A stretch of 64,000 nucleotides of DNA, taken from positions 22,405,027 through 22,469,026 of the forward strand of contig CM076662.1 of the NCBI GenBank assembly GCA_038496675.1. Direction: 5' to 3'. How positions within the stretch are numbered: position 1 is the stretch's first letter; each line of letters starts with the position of its first letter. The notes below the pieces were generated by a model. That model worked only from the letters and a program-made list of their open reading frames with translations. It was not told the origin of the DNA and did not search any database. Source of the stretch: Rachycentron canadum (lineage: Eukaryota; Chordata; Actinopteri; Carangiformes; Rachycentridae). Positions 39,641-50,935 of the stretch are shown here, one piece after another. Both the position numbers and the translations under genes were made by a program.

Positions 39641-39804
39641 GAAATAAAGATGTTTACAGCCTGATACAAGACGACTGAACAGGAGAATTTATTGAACTCA
39701 CCTGTTTACATTTTACTGAAGTCTAAATAATTGAGGATGTGTGACTTTGAGTCACAGGTTTGATTCCCACAAACCGCCTCCACTCTTTGCCCCTTTCTGA
39801 ATTA

Positions 39805-40025
39805 ACTGGCCTCCACTTTGTAATTTGTCTGTCGGCCATCTTGGTTTTTTGAAACCAATAGAAACCATATTTGGAGGAGAAGGTGGAGCTGAGGAGGAGT
39901 GAGGGGTGGAGCTGACCTGCTCTGGACTCTATCCTGATTGGGTGGTACAGTCTGTCAATCACAGTAGCCACGCCCCCCCCCCCAATCCATCCCCTGCTTT
40001 ATGGTGTATTTTCCTCTAAGTAGGA
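39805..40025 (-). mobile_element. Repeat family A copy (tail half)
   Basis: 'aatttgtctgtcggccatct', 'ggaggagaaggtggagctga', 'gtagccacgcccc' and 'tattttcctctaa' match the tail half of family A in reverse; the head half is missing. Confidence 0.85.
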
Positions 40026-40985
40026 CTCATTGAGGCTCATCCTCAAACATGATTGAACCACAGCGCCCCCTGTCTGCACTGAGCTCTGACCCAGTGGATC
40101 ATGTCAGAGAGTGGAAACTGAGCATCAGGGTCCACAGAGACTGGTTTCCTGTACTGATGCTGCGGCGTCAACACAGCGATGCTTTGTCAGTGCTAACGTG
40201 CTGCAGCTCTGCTAGATGACTCGACTCCACAGGCTAAATGTGTCCACCAACAGATCTGCTGCTCTCCGTCACTTGCTGGTTCAGATCCACAGAGGCTCTG
40301 ACTCATCCCTTCTTTATCGGGGGGTGGGGGGGGCAGGACTGGTAATTGTCTCCTGCTTGTGCAATTTATCTTTGCATCCACTGCAGCAGGTGTGCCGTTT
40401 TCATAACAAGTATCACTCTGGCAGTTTATCTGCATCAGGCTTAAAGGAGGATACGTCTTCTTTGTGTCAGGTGATCAGACCTGACACACCTGACATGTGT
40501 GAGTGCACTTATACACAAATAACACAAATTACTTGGAGTTGTGTGATCTGACAATGTCATAATTTTTCTGTAGATTGTGAACCAACATTTTCTCGTTCAA
40601 TCTGTGTCTTGGTCATAATCGCACCCTGAATTAAATGCTGCTCGTGAAAGCTGCAGGGAAAAATGAGTTACAATATAAAACGCTACATCTGTCAAACCAA
40701 GAGAAACACCAGGTTGTGTGGAGGTTATTTTTACCATCGTATTACAGGAAGTTGAAGAGGCAGTAGGACTGAGCCATTCTGTGAAAATCACTGACAAGGC
40801 AGATTCAGACAGAACTGAAATTACAGACACTAATGAACCCCCCCCATGGAGAAAGGGATTGTGGGATTGGGGGGGGGGTCCCTTTACAAAAGCCAGATCT
40901 CCTTTCTCCTCAAGGTAAGATCATCCTCCTCAGGGTCTGACCACTCCACCTACACCTATCGATCCCTGTCTGTGTCCACAAGAGA

Positions 40986-40987
<2 letters not shown>

Positions 40988-41067
<80 letters not shown>
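40988..41067. repeat. (GT)40 microsatellite, uninterrupted
   Basis: Eighty bases of perfect GT, the longest pure dinucleotide run in the window; Z-DNA potential. Confidence 0.97.
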
Positions 41068-41069
<2 letters not shown>

Positions 41070-41079
41070 CTATGCTTCT

Positions 41080-41210
41080 GACTTAGGTCACTTTTGGGGA
41101 CACCTGACAAGGACCAGTTCAATGGGGACAGCTTGTCAAACTGGGTCAGTGGTTAGGGTTAAGGGTTAGTGTAGGTCTCCAGAAGGTGGATAAGAGTCTA
41201 TGTAATGTCC
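41080..41210. mobile_element. Teleost dispersed repeat next to (GT)n
   Basis: 'tcacttttggggacacctga', 'gtggttagggttaagggtta' and 'taatgtccccaaaacgg' form an inverted ggggac/gtcccc arrangement that in fish genomes is typically found beside GT runs. No function proposed. Confidence 0.5.
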
Positions 41211-44200
41211 CCAAAACGGACAAAACTGAACACTTACTAATTTCAATACTACTCCTGCAAGTGTTGGTGTTGGTGCAGTCAATAAACTATTAATTCTACT
41301 TCTACTATTATTCTGAATACAGTTACAATATGGAAAAATCTAAATATATGAGATTTTACATCACAATATCCTTCAGCTGGGGCATTATATTGAATACATA
41401 TAATGAAAAATCAAAGTGATTCTTTATATTGATGCAAAAATCCAATGTTGCTATAGATGCTCCTGTTAAATGACAGCATAGTGAACAATAATCTAATCCA
41501 CCCAGAGATATCACAGGGCTCAGTATAAACAGCACAGAAAAATGGATGTTGTCTCATGATATATTATCTTTGTGCCCACCCACGGTTGCTTTGTTGACGT
41601 TCTAACAACATAACTAATGTTTTCTAAAAACTTGGATGTCACAGCTTCCCTGAACTCACCACCCATGAGTATTTCCACAGGAATTGCTTGAAATTTCATT
41701 ACCATGTGAGAATAACTGTAATGAGAACAACTAAGGCCAGAAGGCTAAGACTCTCACCCAATAAGCCCCAACGTCCCCTGTTTAAACCCGGGTAAGTTAT
41801 TAACCTTTGCTGCATCACACTTCCCGTTTCAATCTAAATCTAAAATGCACCGACTGTTTAAAAAGTGTGCTGCCACATTTTTGTAGTCTATTTCCTCATG
41901 TAGTAATGTCCAGATGTGCTGGATTGGAGTGGCTACACAGGGCCCCCAAAACCCAGAGGTCCACTGTCATCACTGTCTGATGGTTTGTGGTAAATAAATA
42001 TTTAAATTTAAATACATTTAAATAACCCCAATTTCATTTTGGACTAAAATCAACTGAGAGGACAAAGAGCTACTACTGTGACTTATTTTCAAAAGATTTT
42101 TTACTGGAAGACGACAAAGCCAGAGAGGAGGAGGAGTGATGGGGACCCACAGCTCATTGTGGACCCTTCGGCTGACCACTGGTGGAAATATGATCAGTCA
42201 GTGAGTCAGTCAGGGACATTCCAGATTATTGAAGTCAATTTTAGCTAGATTGATCATTTACATGTCAAATAAATGCTTCCAAACGGTCATTATTAAAAAC
42301 ACTGCCCTGAGGTGACTTTTAACACAGTCCACCTGTCGCCACCTTTCCTTACATACAATCATTCTTTCACTGATAACAAACATTTGCAGTGGAATCAGAC
42401 CCACAAAAAGGATCAGAGTACACATCCAGCATCATTAATCACCCTCCGAGGGTTAATTAGCAAACGCCTTAAACCTCTCAGCAGATGCCCAACCCAGTGA
42501 GGATCATAACAATAAAACTATGAGTAATGCTTCATCTTTAACGAGACTCTGGGAAGTCACTTATTTCTCTGTTTCCCAGCATCCTTTATTTGAGCCGTAA
42601 ACCTCGCCTCTCTGTGAGACAAACGAGCCGCAGAATCATCGTTAGCCACCTGCTAAACCGCATCTGTGCCGCTCCAACAAATCACTCTTCAGCAACATCA
42701 CAAACGTGAAAAAAGCTGAGGTGTCAGGTCAGACCTGGCAGCCGCTTTCCATCAGAAACTTGTTTTCTCGTGGTGACTGCTCTCAGTTGTGTAACGTCAG
42801 CCATGTGAAGCAGAGCTTTGGTCTTCATTCATTCATTCACCTGCAGCTACTGGTTAACAAGAGAATGTAGCCATCAAACACAATTACAGTAAATTGATTG
42901 AATCTAAGAATTTGGACCCTGGGACTGGAACGTATGAGGATGAAACCCTGCAGTGACAGTGCTGTGCTGCACAGCCTGACCTAATGAAACCTGATGGCGT
43001 CGTTCTTTAGCGGTCGAAGCCTGAGGCAAACGGCCTCGGGGGATGTTGGAGGTTGGCGCCACTTGGGGCCATGAACATCTCCGTCTGGGTCGGTGTGAGG
43101 AAAAGAGGGAAGAAACACGGGATCACAAAGTGAAGGAGGAGAGAGCTGAGACAGCATTAGAGGATAACAGCTGAACAATTGAATTCTTGCTCTGGTGGCC
43201 AAGTGGTGTCATCACAGAAACGCTGGCTAATGTGGATCAGAAGGGTCGGACGCTGAATCACGGATGAGATGAGTGACTGTGACGGAGGTGTGAGGTGTGT
43301 TTGATTTTCTGCTCTCTGCAGCACTGCTGTACGACTGCTGCACGTTGCCCGAGAAAAGGTTGACTCTTGTCGTTAGGAGATTTACTCCTCGGCTGCTCAG
43401 GCCTCATCGTGTGCTTTGTTACAACGTGGGGAAACCACGTCTCAACACTGCAGAGTTCTTCTCTGTTCTTGTGAAACGTCATCAGTCTCAGCCCAAGTTC
43501 TGATCCAACTCAAAGTCTTCTACTCAACTACAGGTTAAATATCCTGAAGTGTTTTCACTGCAAACACAGAGGATGCATCAGTGTGTGACTTGTGTGGACT
43601 TGGGACAGCTTGGTATCCCAGAATGCACTGCACATAAAATGGCAACAGTGGTAGAAATTGTGTTTCAGGCTAAAGCTGGAACAGTTTTCACCCCAGGACG
43701 TTATATCACTATATCACAACTGCAATTAGTCCTCTGGTCCTCAGGAGTCTGGACTTCTGAGTTCAAACTCCGTGGGTACAGGAGTCTAAACTTGGACTCC
43801 ATACTAATAACACAACAATGAAAGATGAAGACTTTCTGCTTCTGTTGTGAGGACTGAAACACCATCATAAGTTTGGTGCTTTTAAACTTTGTTCTATCCA
43901 AACACAGATTTAGTCGGAGTTTTGATGTGGTCCCTGAAACTAAGGTTCACATCCATGATCACAGCAATGGTTGTAACTTGGAACCAGAGAGCTCTGCTTT
44001 CTCTACGTGAAGGTGATTATTTCTGTCTTTACACGTTGAGTCATGAACACTGGCAACACAAATTTTGAAACCATCTCAGCCTCAGGCCAAAGAACCCATC
44101 CCAGGTTTGACAGGTCTCTTTGGTGCAGCAGGTTGTTTCACTGACTTTAGAGAGCTGGACCAGTTCATGTCCAGCCCCGTCTGAACCTCCTCTGATAAAC

Positions 44201-44546
44201 AGGAACATCAGCAAACAGCAGCACAGAGATCCAAAGGATTTGTTATCCACACACTGGTTTGTATTCTTTCCTGTTGTTGCTTGTGTGAGGTGAATAATGT
44301 TGTACAAAGGCTTCAACACACAGCATCAAACTGCTCCTCTTCCTGGACTGAGCCTCAGCCTGATAACCCTCCCTCTTCTTCCTGCTCTCAAACACACTCA
44401 GCTCCACTCTGGTCACATGTTTCCTGGTTCCCTCCCCTTCAGATCTACAGTCTGAAGATGGGTGAAACCAACATGTGGTGAAGTGAGAGAGCTGACAGGC
44501 CTCGTTCACTGCAGAGACATGTGTTGTTTAGATCAGAGCTCAAACT
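41211..44546. other. Intronic, upstream of the TRIM gene; no gene recognised
   Basis: No RING, B-box, SPRY or channel sequence was seen here. A non-coding 5' exon of the TRIM gene could lie in the last kilobase but cannot be placed by eye. Confidence 0.4.
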
Positions 44547-44558
44547 AGTTTCACTTCT
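44547..44558 (+). promoter_or_regulatory. IRF/ISRE-like site upstream of the TRIM start
   Basis: AGTTTCACTTCT (reverse AGAAGTGAAACT) matches the ISRE core AGTTTCNNTTTC at 10 of 12 positions and contains an IRF-type GAAGTGAAACT. It lies 42 bp before the ATG. It may be in the 5' UTR rather than the promoter, because the transcription start is unknown. Confidence 0.3.
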
Positions 44559-44600
44559 GAGGAAGAAAAGGTCAGACAGTCGTTGTGACCGAGAGGAGAA

Positions 44601-46277
44601 ATGGCTCAAAAAGGAGTTCAGCTGGACCAGGAATCCATCTCCTGTTCGATCTGTCTGGATCTACTGAAGGATCCGGTGACTATTCCCTGTGGACACAGCT
44701 ACTGTATGAACTGTATTAAAAACCACTGGGATGAAGAGGATGAGAAGAAAATCCACAGCTGCCCTCAGTGTAGAAAGGCCTTCATACCGAGGCCTGTCCT
44801 GGTGAAAAACACCATGTTAGCAGATTTAGTGGAGGAGCTGAAGAAGACTGGACTCCAAGCTGCTCCTGCTGATCACTGCTATGCTGAACCTGAAGATGTG
44901 GCCTGTGATTTCTGCACTGGGAGAAAACTGAAAGCTGTCAAGTCCTGTCTGGTTTGTCTGGTCTCTTTCTGTGAGAAACACCTACAGCCTCATTATGATG
45001 TAGCTCAGTTAAAGAAACACAAGCTGGTGGAGCCCAACAAGAAGCTCCAGGAGAACATCTGCTCTCGTCACGATGAGGTGATGAAGATGTTCTGCCGCAC
45101 TGATCAGCAGTGTATCTGTTATCTCTGCTCTGTGGATGAACATAAAGGCCACGACACAGTCTCAGCTGCAGCAGAAAGGACTGAGAGGCAGAGAGAGCTG
45201 GAGCTGAGTCGACAACAAATCCAGCAGAGAATCCAGGACAGAGACAAAGATGTGAAGCTGCTTCAACAGCAGGTGGAGGCTATCAATGGCTCTGCTGATA
45301 AAGCAGTGGAGGACGGTGAGAAGATCTTCACTGAGCTGATCCGTCTCATGGAGAAAAGAAGGTCTGATGTGAAGCAGCAGATCAGATCCCAGCAGGAAAC
45401 TGAAGTGAGTCGAGTCAAAGAGCTTCAGCAGAAGCTGGAGCAGGAGATCACTGAGCTGAAGAGGAAAGACGCTGAGCTGAAGCAGCTCTCACACACAGAG
45501 GATCACAACCAGTTTCTACACAACTACCCCTCAGTGTCAGCTCTCAGTCAATCTACAGACTCATCCAGCATCAATATCCGTCCTCTGAGGTACTTTGAGG
45601 ATGTGACAGCAGCTGTGTCAGAGCTCAGAGATAAACTACAGGACATTCTGACAGAGAAATGGACAAACATCTCACTGACAGTGACTGAAGAGGATGTTTT
45701 ACTGCCACAACTGCCCAGGACCAGAGCTGACTTCTTAAGATATTCACAGGAAATCACACTGGATCCAAACACAGCACATACACGTCTGTTATTATCTGAA
45801 GGAAACAGAAAAGCAACTGTAATGGGTGAACAGTCTTATTCTAATCATCCAGACAGATTCACTGACTGGTGTCAGGTCCTGAGTAGAGAGAGTCTGACTG
45901 GACGTTGTTACTGGGAGGTGAAGTGGAGAGGAAGAGGAGGAGGAAGAGTTGATGTAGCAGTCGCATACAAGAACATCAGTAGAACAGGGAGGTCTGATGA
46001 ATGTGTGTTTGGACACAATGACAAATCTTGGGCTTTAGGTTGTTTCCAAAACGGTTTTACATTTTACCACAATAATCTGAAAACTCCAGTCTCAGGTCCT
46101 CAGTCCTCCACAGTAGGAGTGTACCTGGATCACAGAGCAGGTATTCTGTCCTTCTACAGCGTCTCTGAAACCATGACTCTCCTCCACAGAGTCCAGACCA
46201 CATTCACTCAGCCTCTACATGCTGGACTTCGGTTTTACTCTTTTGGAGCCACAGCTGAGTTGTGTGAAGTCAAATAG
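44601..46277 (+). CDS. Single-exon TRIM E3 ubiquitin ligase (fish TRIM / finTRIM- or TRIM16/25-like)
   Basis: This intact 558-residue protein has the full tripartite motif. The C3HC4 RING at residues 15-57 has ligands C15, C18, C30, H32, C35, C38, C54 and C57. A B-box1-like Cys/His region lies at about 102-131. B-box2 at 154-184 has all ligands (C154, H157, C165, D168, C173, C176, H181, H184). A Glu/Gln/Lys-rich coiled coil covers about 190-300, and a PRY-SPRY (B30.2) domain runs from about 378 to the end. Family knowledge: the RING recruits E2 enzymes, the coiled coil makes antiparallel dimers, and SPRY binds the target; many fish members are virus- or interferon-inducible. The ATG has G at -3 and +4. 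The gene is intronless in its coding part and antisense within the presumed KCNQ3 intron. No frameshift or missing ligand was seen. Exact orthology cannot be settled here. Confidence 0.93.
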   Translation: MAQKGVQLDQESISCSICLDLLKDPVTIPCGHSYCMNCIKNHWDEEDEKKIHSCPQCRKAFIPRPVLVKNTMLADLVEELKKTGLQAAPADHCYAEPEDVACDFCTGRKLKAVKSCLVCLVSFCEKHLQPHYDVAQLKKHKLVEPNKKLQENICSRHDEVMKMFCRTDQQCICYLCSVDEHKGHDTVSAAAERTERQRELELSRQQIQQRIQDRDKDVKLLQQQVEAINGSADKAVEDGEKIFTELIRLMEKRRSDVKQQIRSQQETEVSRVKELQQKLEQEITELKRKDAELKQLSHTEDHNQFLHNYPSVSALSQSTDSSSINIRPLRYFEDVTAAVSELRDKLQDILTEKWTNISLTVTEEDVLLPQLPRTRADFLRYSQEITLDPNTAHTRLLLSEGNRKATVMGEQSYSNHPDRFTDWCQVLSRESLTGRCYWEVKWRGRGGGRVDVAVAYKNISRTGRSDECVFGHNDKSWALGCFQNGFTFYHNNLKTPVSGPQSSTVGVYLDHRAGILSFYSVSETMTLLHRVQTTFTQPLHAGLRFYSFGATAELCEVK

Positions 46278-46733
46278 ACATTAGTGAGTTAAAGTGTCTT
46301 TTAGTTCCTAAATGTGTTGCTGAGTCACTGTCAGTACTTTGACCTCTGCTCATTTCTCGTTGTGTTGATGTTGGAGTTTCTTCAGGTGGAGCTGGAGCCA
46401 TGGAGGAGATCACTGCTCATGATGATGTTAGTTTGACCTCAACTTCTTGCCATGAAAACACAAACGTCTCTGTGCTCTGAATGTCTGTTGGGTATTTGTG
46501 TTGATGTGTAAAGAAAGAAATCTGTCATTACATTAACATTGATGTGTTTGTCAGAACAAATGCTGCTGTTGTTCAAATCAACTTACAAATAAGGTCTATG
46601 AGGTTTAATGAAACTGTAATTATCATGATAATGAATGAGGAGATGATTGAGGTTCAGCTGAAACAAACTCATTGTGTGAATGAAGAATCATCTACTGATT
46701 CAATATGTGAACAAACTGAGGCTTCACATCATC

Positions 46734-46739
46734 AATAAA
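46734..46739 (+). terminator. Poly(A) signal AATAAA of the TRIM gene
   Basis: AATAAA lies 457 bp after the TRIM stop codon and is followed by a T/G-rich stretch (ttttcttgtgttttgtt), the usual downstream element. It is the first plausible signal after the stop. Confidence 0.55.
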
Positions 46740-48676
46740 GCTGATTTTCTGCAAGAATCAAATATTTTCTTGTGTTTTGTTCAGGATCTGATTCAAAGCT
46801 GAAGGAGGAAACGTCAAACTAACATGGCAGTAGATCTGAAGCAGCTCAAAGTCCAGAGTTCATGTTCAGGGCAGAGGAACATCCGTCAGTCAGTCTCTGT
46901 CCTTTCACTAAAGAAGCTTCATCACAGAGAAACGAGCAGAGTCTGTTTGTAAGAAAGAGGAAAAAACAGCTCAAACCATCATAGAGGATGTTTTTGGAAG
47001 CGTATTCACATCCATGGGGTAAAGGAGTCGTGTTTGTGGTAGTGAGTGGTTTTGGACTCGATGTGGTTTGGAGATGAGTATGTTTTGCTCTGTCTCCTCA
47101 CAGCCTCACATTTACACCCAGACCTGATTAAAACTGGTTTAGTCCAGTGGTTCATTGCTCAACCTGCTGCTTCTCAGGAGCTTTTGTATTTTTCACTGAA
47201 CTGGAAACAGAGAAAAGCATCTAAAAGTGTGTGACTGTGGCTCCTGACAAGTGTGACTGATTCACTGGTCCGGTGCGTTCACTTCACCCAGAATAATTTT
47301 ATTGTCAAACCAACATCGGGAGGAGGATTCACAGAATCACACGTTCGTATTTTCCATCTACAGTGACAGTTACTGATCGCTTTAATCACTCTGTCCATCT
47401 GATGATGGAAGTAACTGAGTACTTTTACTCAAGTACTGTACTCAGATACAGCTTTGAGGTACTTGTCCTCCCACTTTATACAACTTTTTACTTGGTTCAT
47501 GGTTCTTTTAACTCACAGATGGAGTTAATATTTACTTTGCAAATTCAGGTACAAAATACTAGTATTATTAATGAAGTGTAATCAGAGGCGAAGATAAGGT
47601 CAAAGCCATGAAAATGAGTTCCATCTTCACTAGCTGCAACTTCAAAGAGGTGTTTACACATTAAAACATCATTATAATCTTTTACTCCCTTTTTCCAAAG
47701 GATGTTTGCTCTCAAAGTGGTTCCATATTTTACACTTTTCTTGTCTTTCATTTGAAGTCTTTCTGAGAAGTTTTTCAAATAAGAATTTAGCAGATTTCAC
47801 GTAAAGACTCAAAGAAACTACATCCTGTCAGACGTGGACTGTTTACATTTGGCTTATGCTGTTATCAATAAAGGTTATTTCTGTATTTCCGACTGTGAGG
47901 ACATTTCCTCACCAAACCAGTCCTGGTCCTGGAGGCCTGGACTCCTCTAGACCTCTGAAGCTGAGCTGTGGTATCTGGACCCAGACGTTAGCAGCAGATC
48001 CTTTAAGTCCTGAAGTTGTGAGGTGGAGCCTCCATGGATCAGATGAGTCAAAGTAACATCCACATGAATGGACCCAAGGTTTCCCAGCAGGACACTGACC
48101 ATAGCATCACACTGCCTCCACCAGCTGCTCTTCTTCCCATAATGCATCCTGGTGCCATGTCTCCCCAGGTAAGAGACATCATGTGTCCATTGTAGGATCT
48201 TCTGGTGGTGGACAGGGGTCAGCATGGACACCCTGACCGGTCTGAGGCTACACAGCCCCAGTGTTCTGACTCCTTTCTATCAGAACCAGCAGACGGTCTC
48301 TTCCTCACAGCAGCAGCTCCATCACCCTGGCTCACAGCCAGCTCAGTGGGAGTGAGTCCTGAATGAACACGTAACTTCAGCCTGTCAGAGTGACTGCGGG
48401 CGCCGCACTCTCAGCGCCAAACAGGACAAGCAGCACACTGGTTCAGACCTGCAGCACTGATCCAGGAACACCTGGACCTCACCGACATCTGCGTCCAGGT
48501 CTTCAGGAAAGATCATGTGTGACCACGCTGAAAAGTCCTGCACTGGAGCAGGGTCTTTTTTGTCAGTAGGTTTAAATCAGGATGGTATTCAAAACCATTC
48601 AAACAGTTTAGCCTGTGACCGACACCATTTCCCATGAGCCCTGAATGTCACAGCTCTTCTTGTGGTGGAGTTGCTT
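46740..48676. other. Intronic, downstream of the TRIM gene; no gene recognised
   Basis: Only short featureless frames. No second SPRY or TRIM copy was detected. Confidence 0.5.
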
Positions 48677-48823
48677 TGTCTTAGTATAAGAGTATGGACA
48701 GGTGAGGTACAGGTCTAATACAGGTCTAACTGTCAGCTGCTTGTACAGCCAAATTAAGGGGATCAATCCTGTATTTTTGTGATCTCAGAGTGAGGAGAAG
48801 TTGGTCTGAATTTATTGTAGTGA
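48677..48823 (-). mobile_element. Repeat family B fragment (reverse)
   Basis: 'cttagtataagagtatggac', 'aactgtcagctgcttgtaca', 'gatcaatcctgtatttttgt' and 'ctcagagtgaggagaagttg' are the reverse complement of 53150-53300. It ends at 'tttattgtagtga', directly against a family A copy. Confidence 0.8.
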
Positions 48824-49188
48824 AGAAGTCAGATTGTATTGAAGTCTATGGGAAAATGTCCCTACTTCTCCTTGATTTATTAGCTCAGTAAATGTTTTCC
48901 TAATGAGTTTATGGTCTCAGTCTCTAGTTTAAAGTCTTCAATACAACATGATGTTCGTTTTTTAAATGATGGTCCATTTAGAGGAAAATAGACCAGAAAG
49001 CAGGGGATGAATTAGGGGGCGTGGCTACTGTGTGATTGACAGACTCTACCACCCCTCACTCCTCCTCAAAAACCAAGATGGCCGACGGTAAAATGAAAAG
49101 AAATTAAAGAAGTTTAACTCTAGAAAAATAATATACTGTATCTCTCTTATTATTTCATTTTATTTTGTTTTCATGTCTTGAATTACAC
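48824..49188 (+). mobile_element. Repeat family A copy abutting family B
   Basis: 'gaagtcagattgtattgaag' through 'gccgac' with an internal deletion of the Pro/Ser-frame section, then 'aaaagaaattaaagaagttt' and 'ttttcatgtcttgaa', an extension shared only with the 59.1-kb copy. Confidence 0.85.
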
Positions 49189-50317
49189 TAAGACTCTAAA
49201 CCTGATTCAGGTTTCTGTCACAGCCCCCACTTCTGGTTAATTGAGCCTGGGCCTTAAATTCCATCTCTCCGGGAGCGACCACCGAATGACTCTCCCACTG
49301 GTACAACATTTGCCGAAGATAAATGTCATTACTCTAAATGACCACAACCACAGAATCCATTAGGAAACCCTGAGCTGGTCCCTGACTGGTAAACATAAAC
49401 AGACTGCTATGGTGAAACTACTCCACTGAGGGAACATTATAACTGAGACTGTTTCCACTGACTGAACTCACAGAACAGAAATTAACATGCTGTCAGTGAA
49501 CACCGCGAATCTCTTGGTCTCTAAATGTAGCACAAACTGAATTTACTGCTGGTACATCTAAATATTAAAGGTCCATTTTCTATATTATATATTATTATTA
49601 TATTTTATTATTAACCAAAAACCACCTCAGTGTAGTTTTCCATCTCCTCTCTCAGGCTGAGCTCTGAGCTCTGGTAACAACAGGTCACTCAGCCATACAC
49701 GATCAACTATTGGCACCGTCGCAGGTCACCACAGGACAACGTGACTACAGAGGCAATCATGTAACCCTTCTTCAAAATAATTTGAACATTAAAATTTATT
49801 AAAATTAAAATTACACATCACTTTGAATTTGTTCCATCTTGGTCACTTTGATTTCTTTTGACAGCCCTAGTCTCTATGTTCGATTCTTTTTATCTGATAG
49901 AAATTTAAGAGACTGACTTCAGACCCAAATGACCCACATGTGCACACACAGAGATATAAAAGCTGGATTCCATCACTGAAGAGATTGTCTGGTCAGAGAT
50001 ACAGTTCACACAGCAGCTGTGTGTCCTGCTGGTTCATTAAGGTAGCATCTGCCATCAATGTAGAATATTCTGCACGAGCTTAATTGAGGATAAAATATTC
50101 ATGGAAATTCACATGCACATGCACATCATTCACAGTCTCAGCGTGAGGGTCCCAGGACAAACCGTCAGTGAATGAACACAGAGAAATCAATCCAGTGCCC
50201 CTTCAGAGTGATTGCACGTCTTACAGCGACAGAGAGAACACACAGTTTAAATACACCCCATTTAATTCACTACATCCTCCTTCAGCCCTGCAGGAAACAG
50301 GAACAAGGTCTAGACCA

Positions 50318-50345
50318 GTGCTTCCCAACCTTTTGCTTCCTGAAA
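50318..50345 (+). mobile_element. hAT-type terminus-like sequence
   Basis: 'accagtgcttcccaaccttt' resembles the CAGnGGTTCCCAACCTTTT terminal inverted repeat of hAT elements. No paired end found. Confidence 0.4.
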
Positions 50346-50439
50346 ATGTTGGTGGTCCACATCCGACCTCATCACGAAGGCCAAATAACGTCTTCTTTTA
50401 TTTTAACGACGACGAGCAAACTGAACTGAAACGTGTCGA

Positions 50440-50935
50440 CCTGGACTCTGGGTCTGTAAAGTGAAGCCAGTGCTGAAGAGCCTTAAACCTTCATTCTCTC
50501 TAATGACCATCAGGGGGCGACTCCACTGGTTGTTAAAGAAGTCAGATTGTATTGAAGTCTATGGGAAAATGTCCCTACTTCTCCTTGATTTATTAGCTCA
50601 GTAAACGTTTTCCTAATGAGTTTATGGTCTCAGTCTCTAGTTTCAAGTCTTCAATACAACATGATGTTCATTTTTTAAATGATGGTCCATTTAGAGGAAA
50701 ATAGACCAGAAAGGAGGGGATGGATTAGGGGGCGTGGCTACAGTGTGACCGATAAACTGTACTATCCAATCAGAGCAGGTCAGCTCCACCCCTCACTCCT
50801 CCTCAGCTCCACCTTCTCCTCCAAATATGGTTTCTTTTGGTTTCAAAAAACTAAGATGGCCAACAGACAAATTATAAACTGGAGGCTTCAAAACAGCAGC
50901 TGACAGACGATGGTGACGTCACGATGGGTTGACAC
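50440..50935 (+). mobile_element. Repeat family A, most complete copy
   Basis: Runs from the head 'ctctgggtctgtaaagtgaa' through 'ctaatgaccatcagggggcg', 'gaagtcagattgtattgaag', 'ttagggggcgtggctacagt' and 'ctccaccttctcctccaaat' to the tail 'gtgacgtcacgatggg'. Frames in it recur in other copies but are broken differently in each. Confidence 0.9.

Noticed and set aside
41740..41800. Possible tRNA/SINE B-box (tgtttaaacccggg)
   Set aside because: Only a loose match and no A-box or acceptor stem found.
50679..50903. A frame (MMVHLEENRP...) recurring in family A copies at 50.7 and 59.3 kb, with a similar one at 39.8 kb
   Set aside because: It is shared because the repeat is shared. The copies are shifted or interrupted differently and there is no domain.
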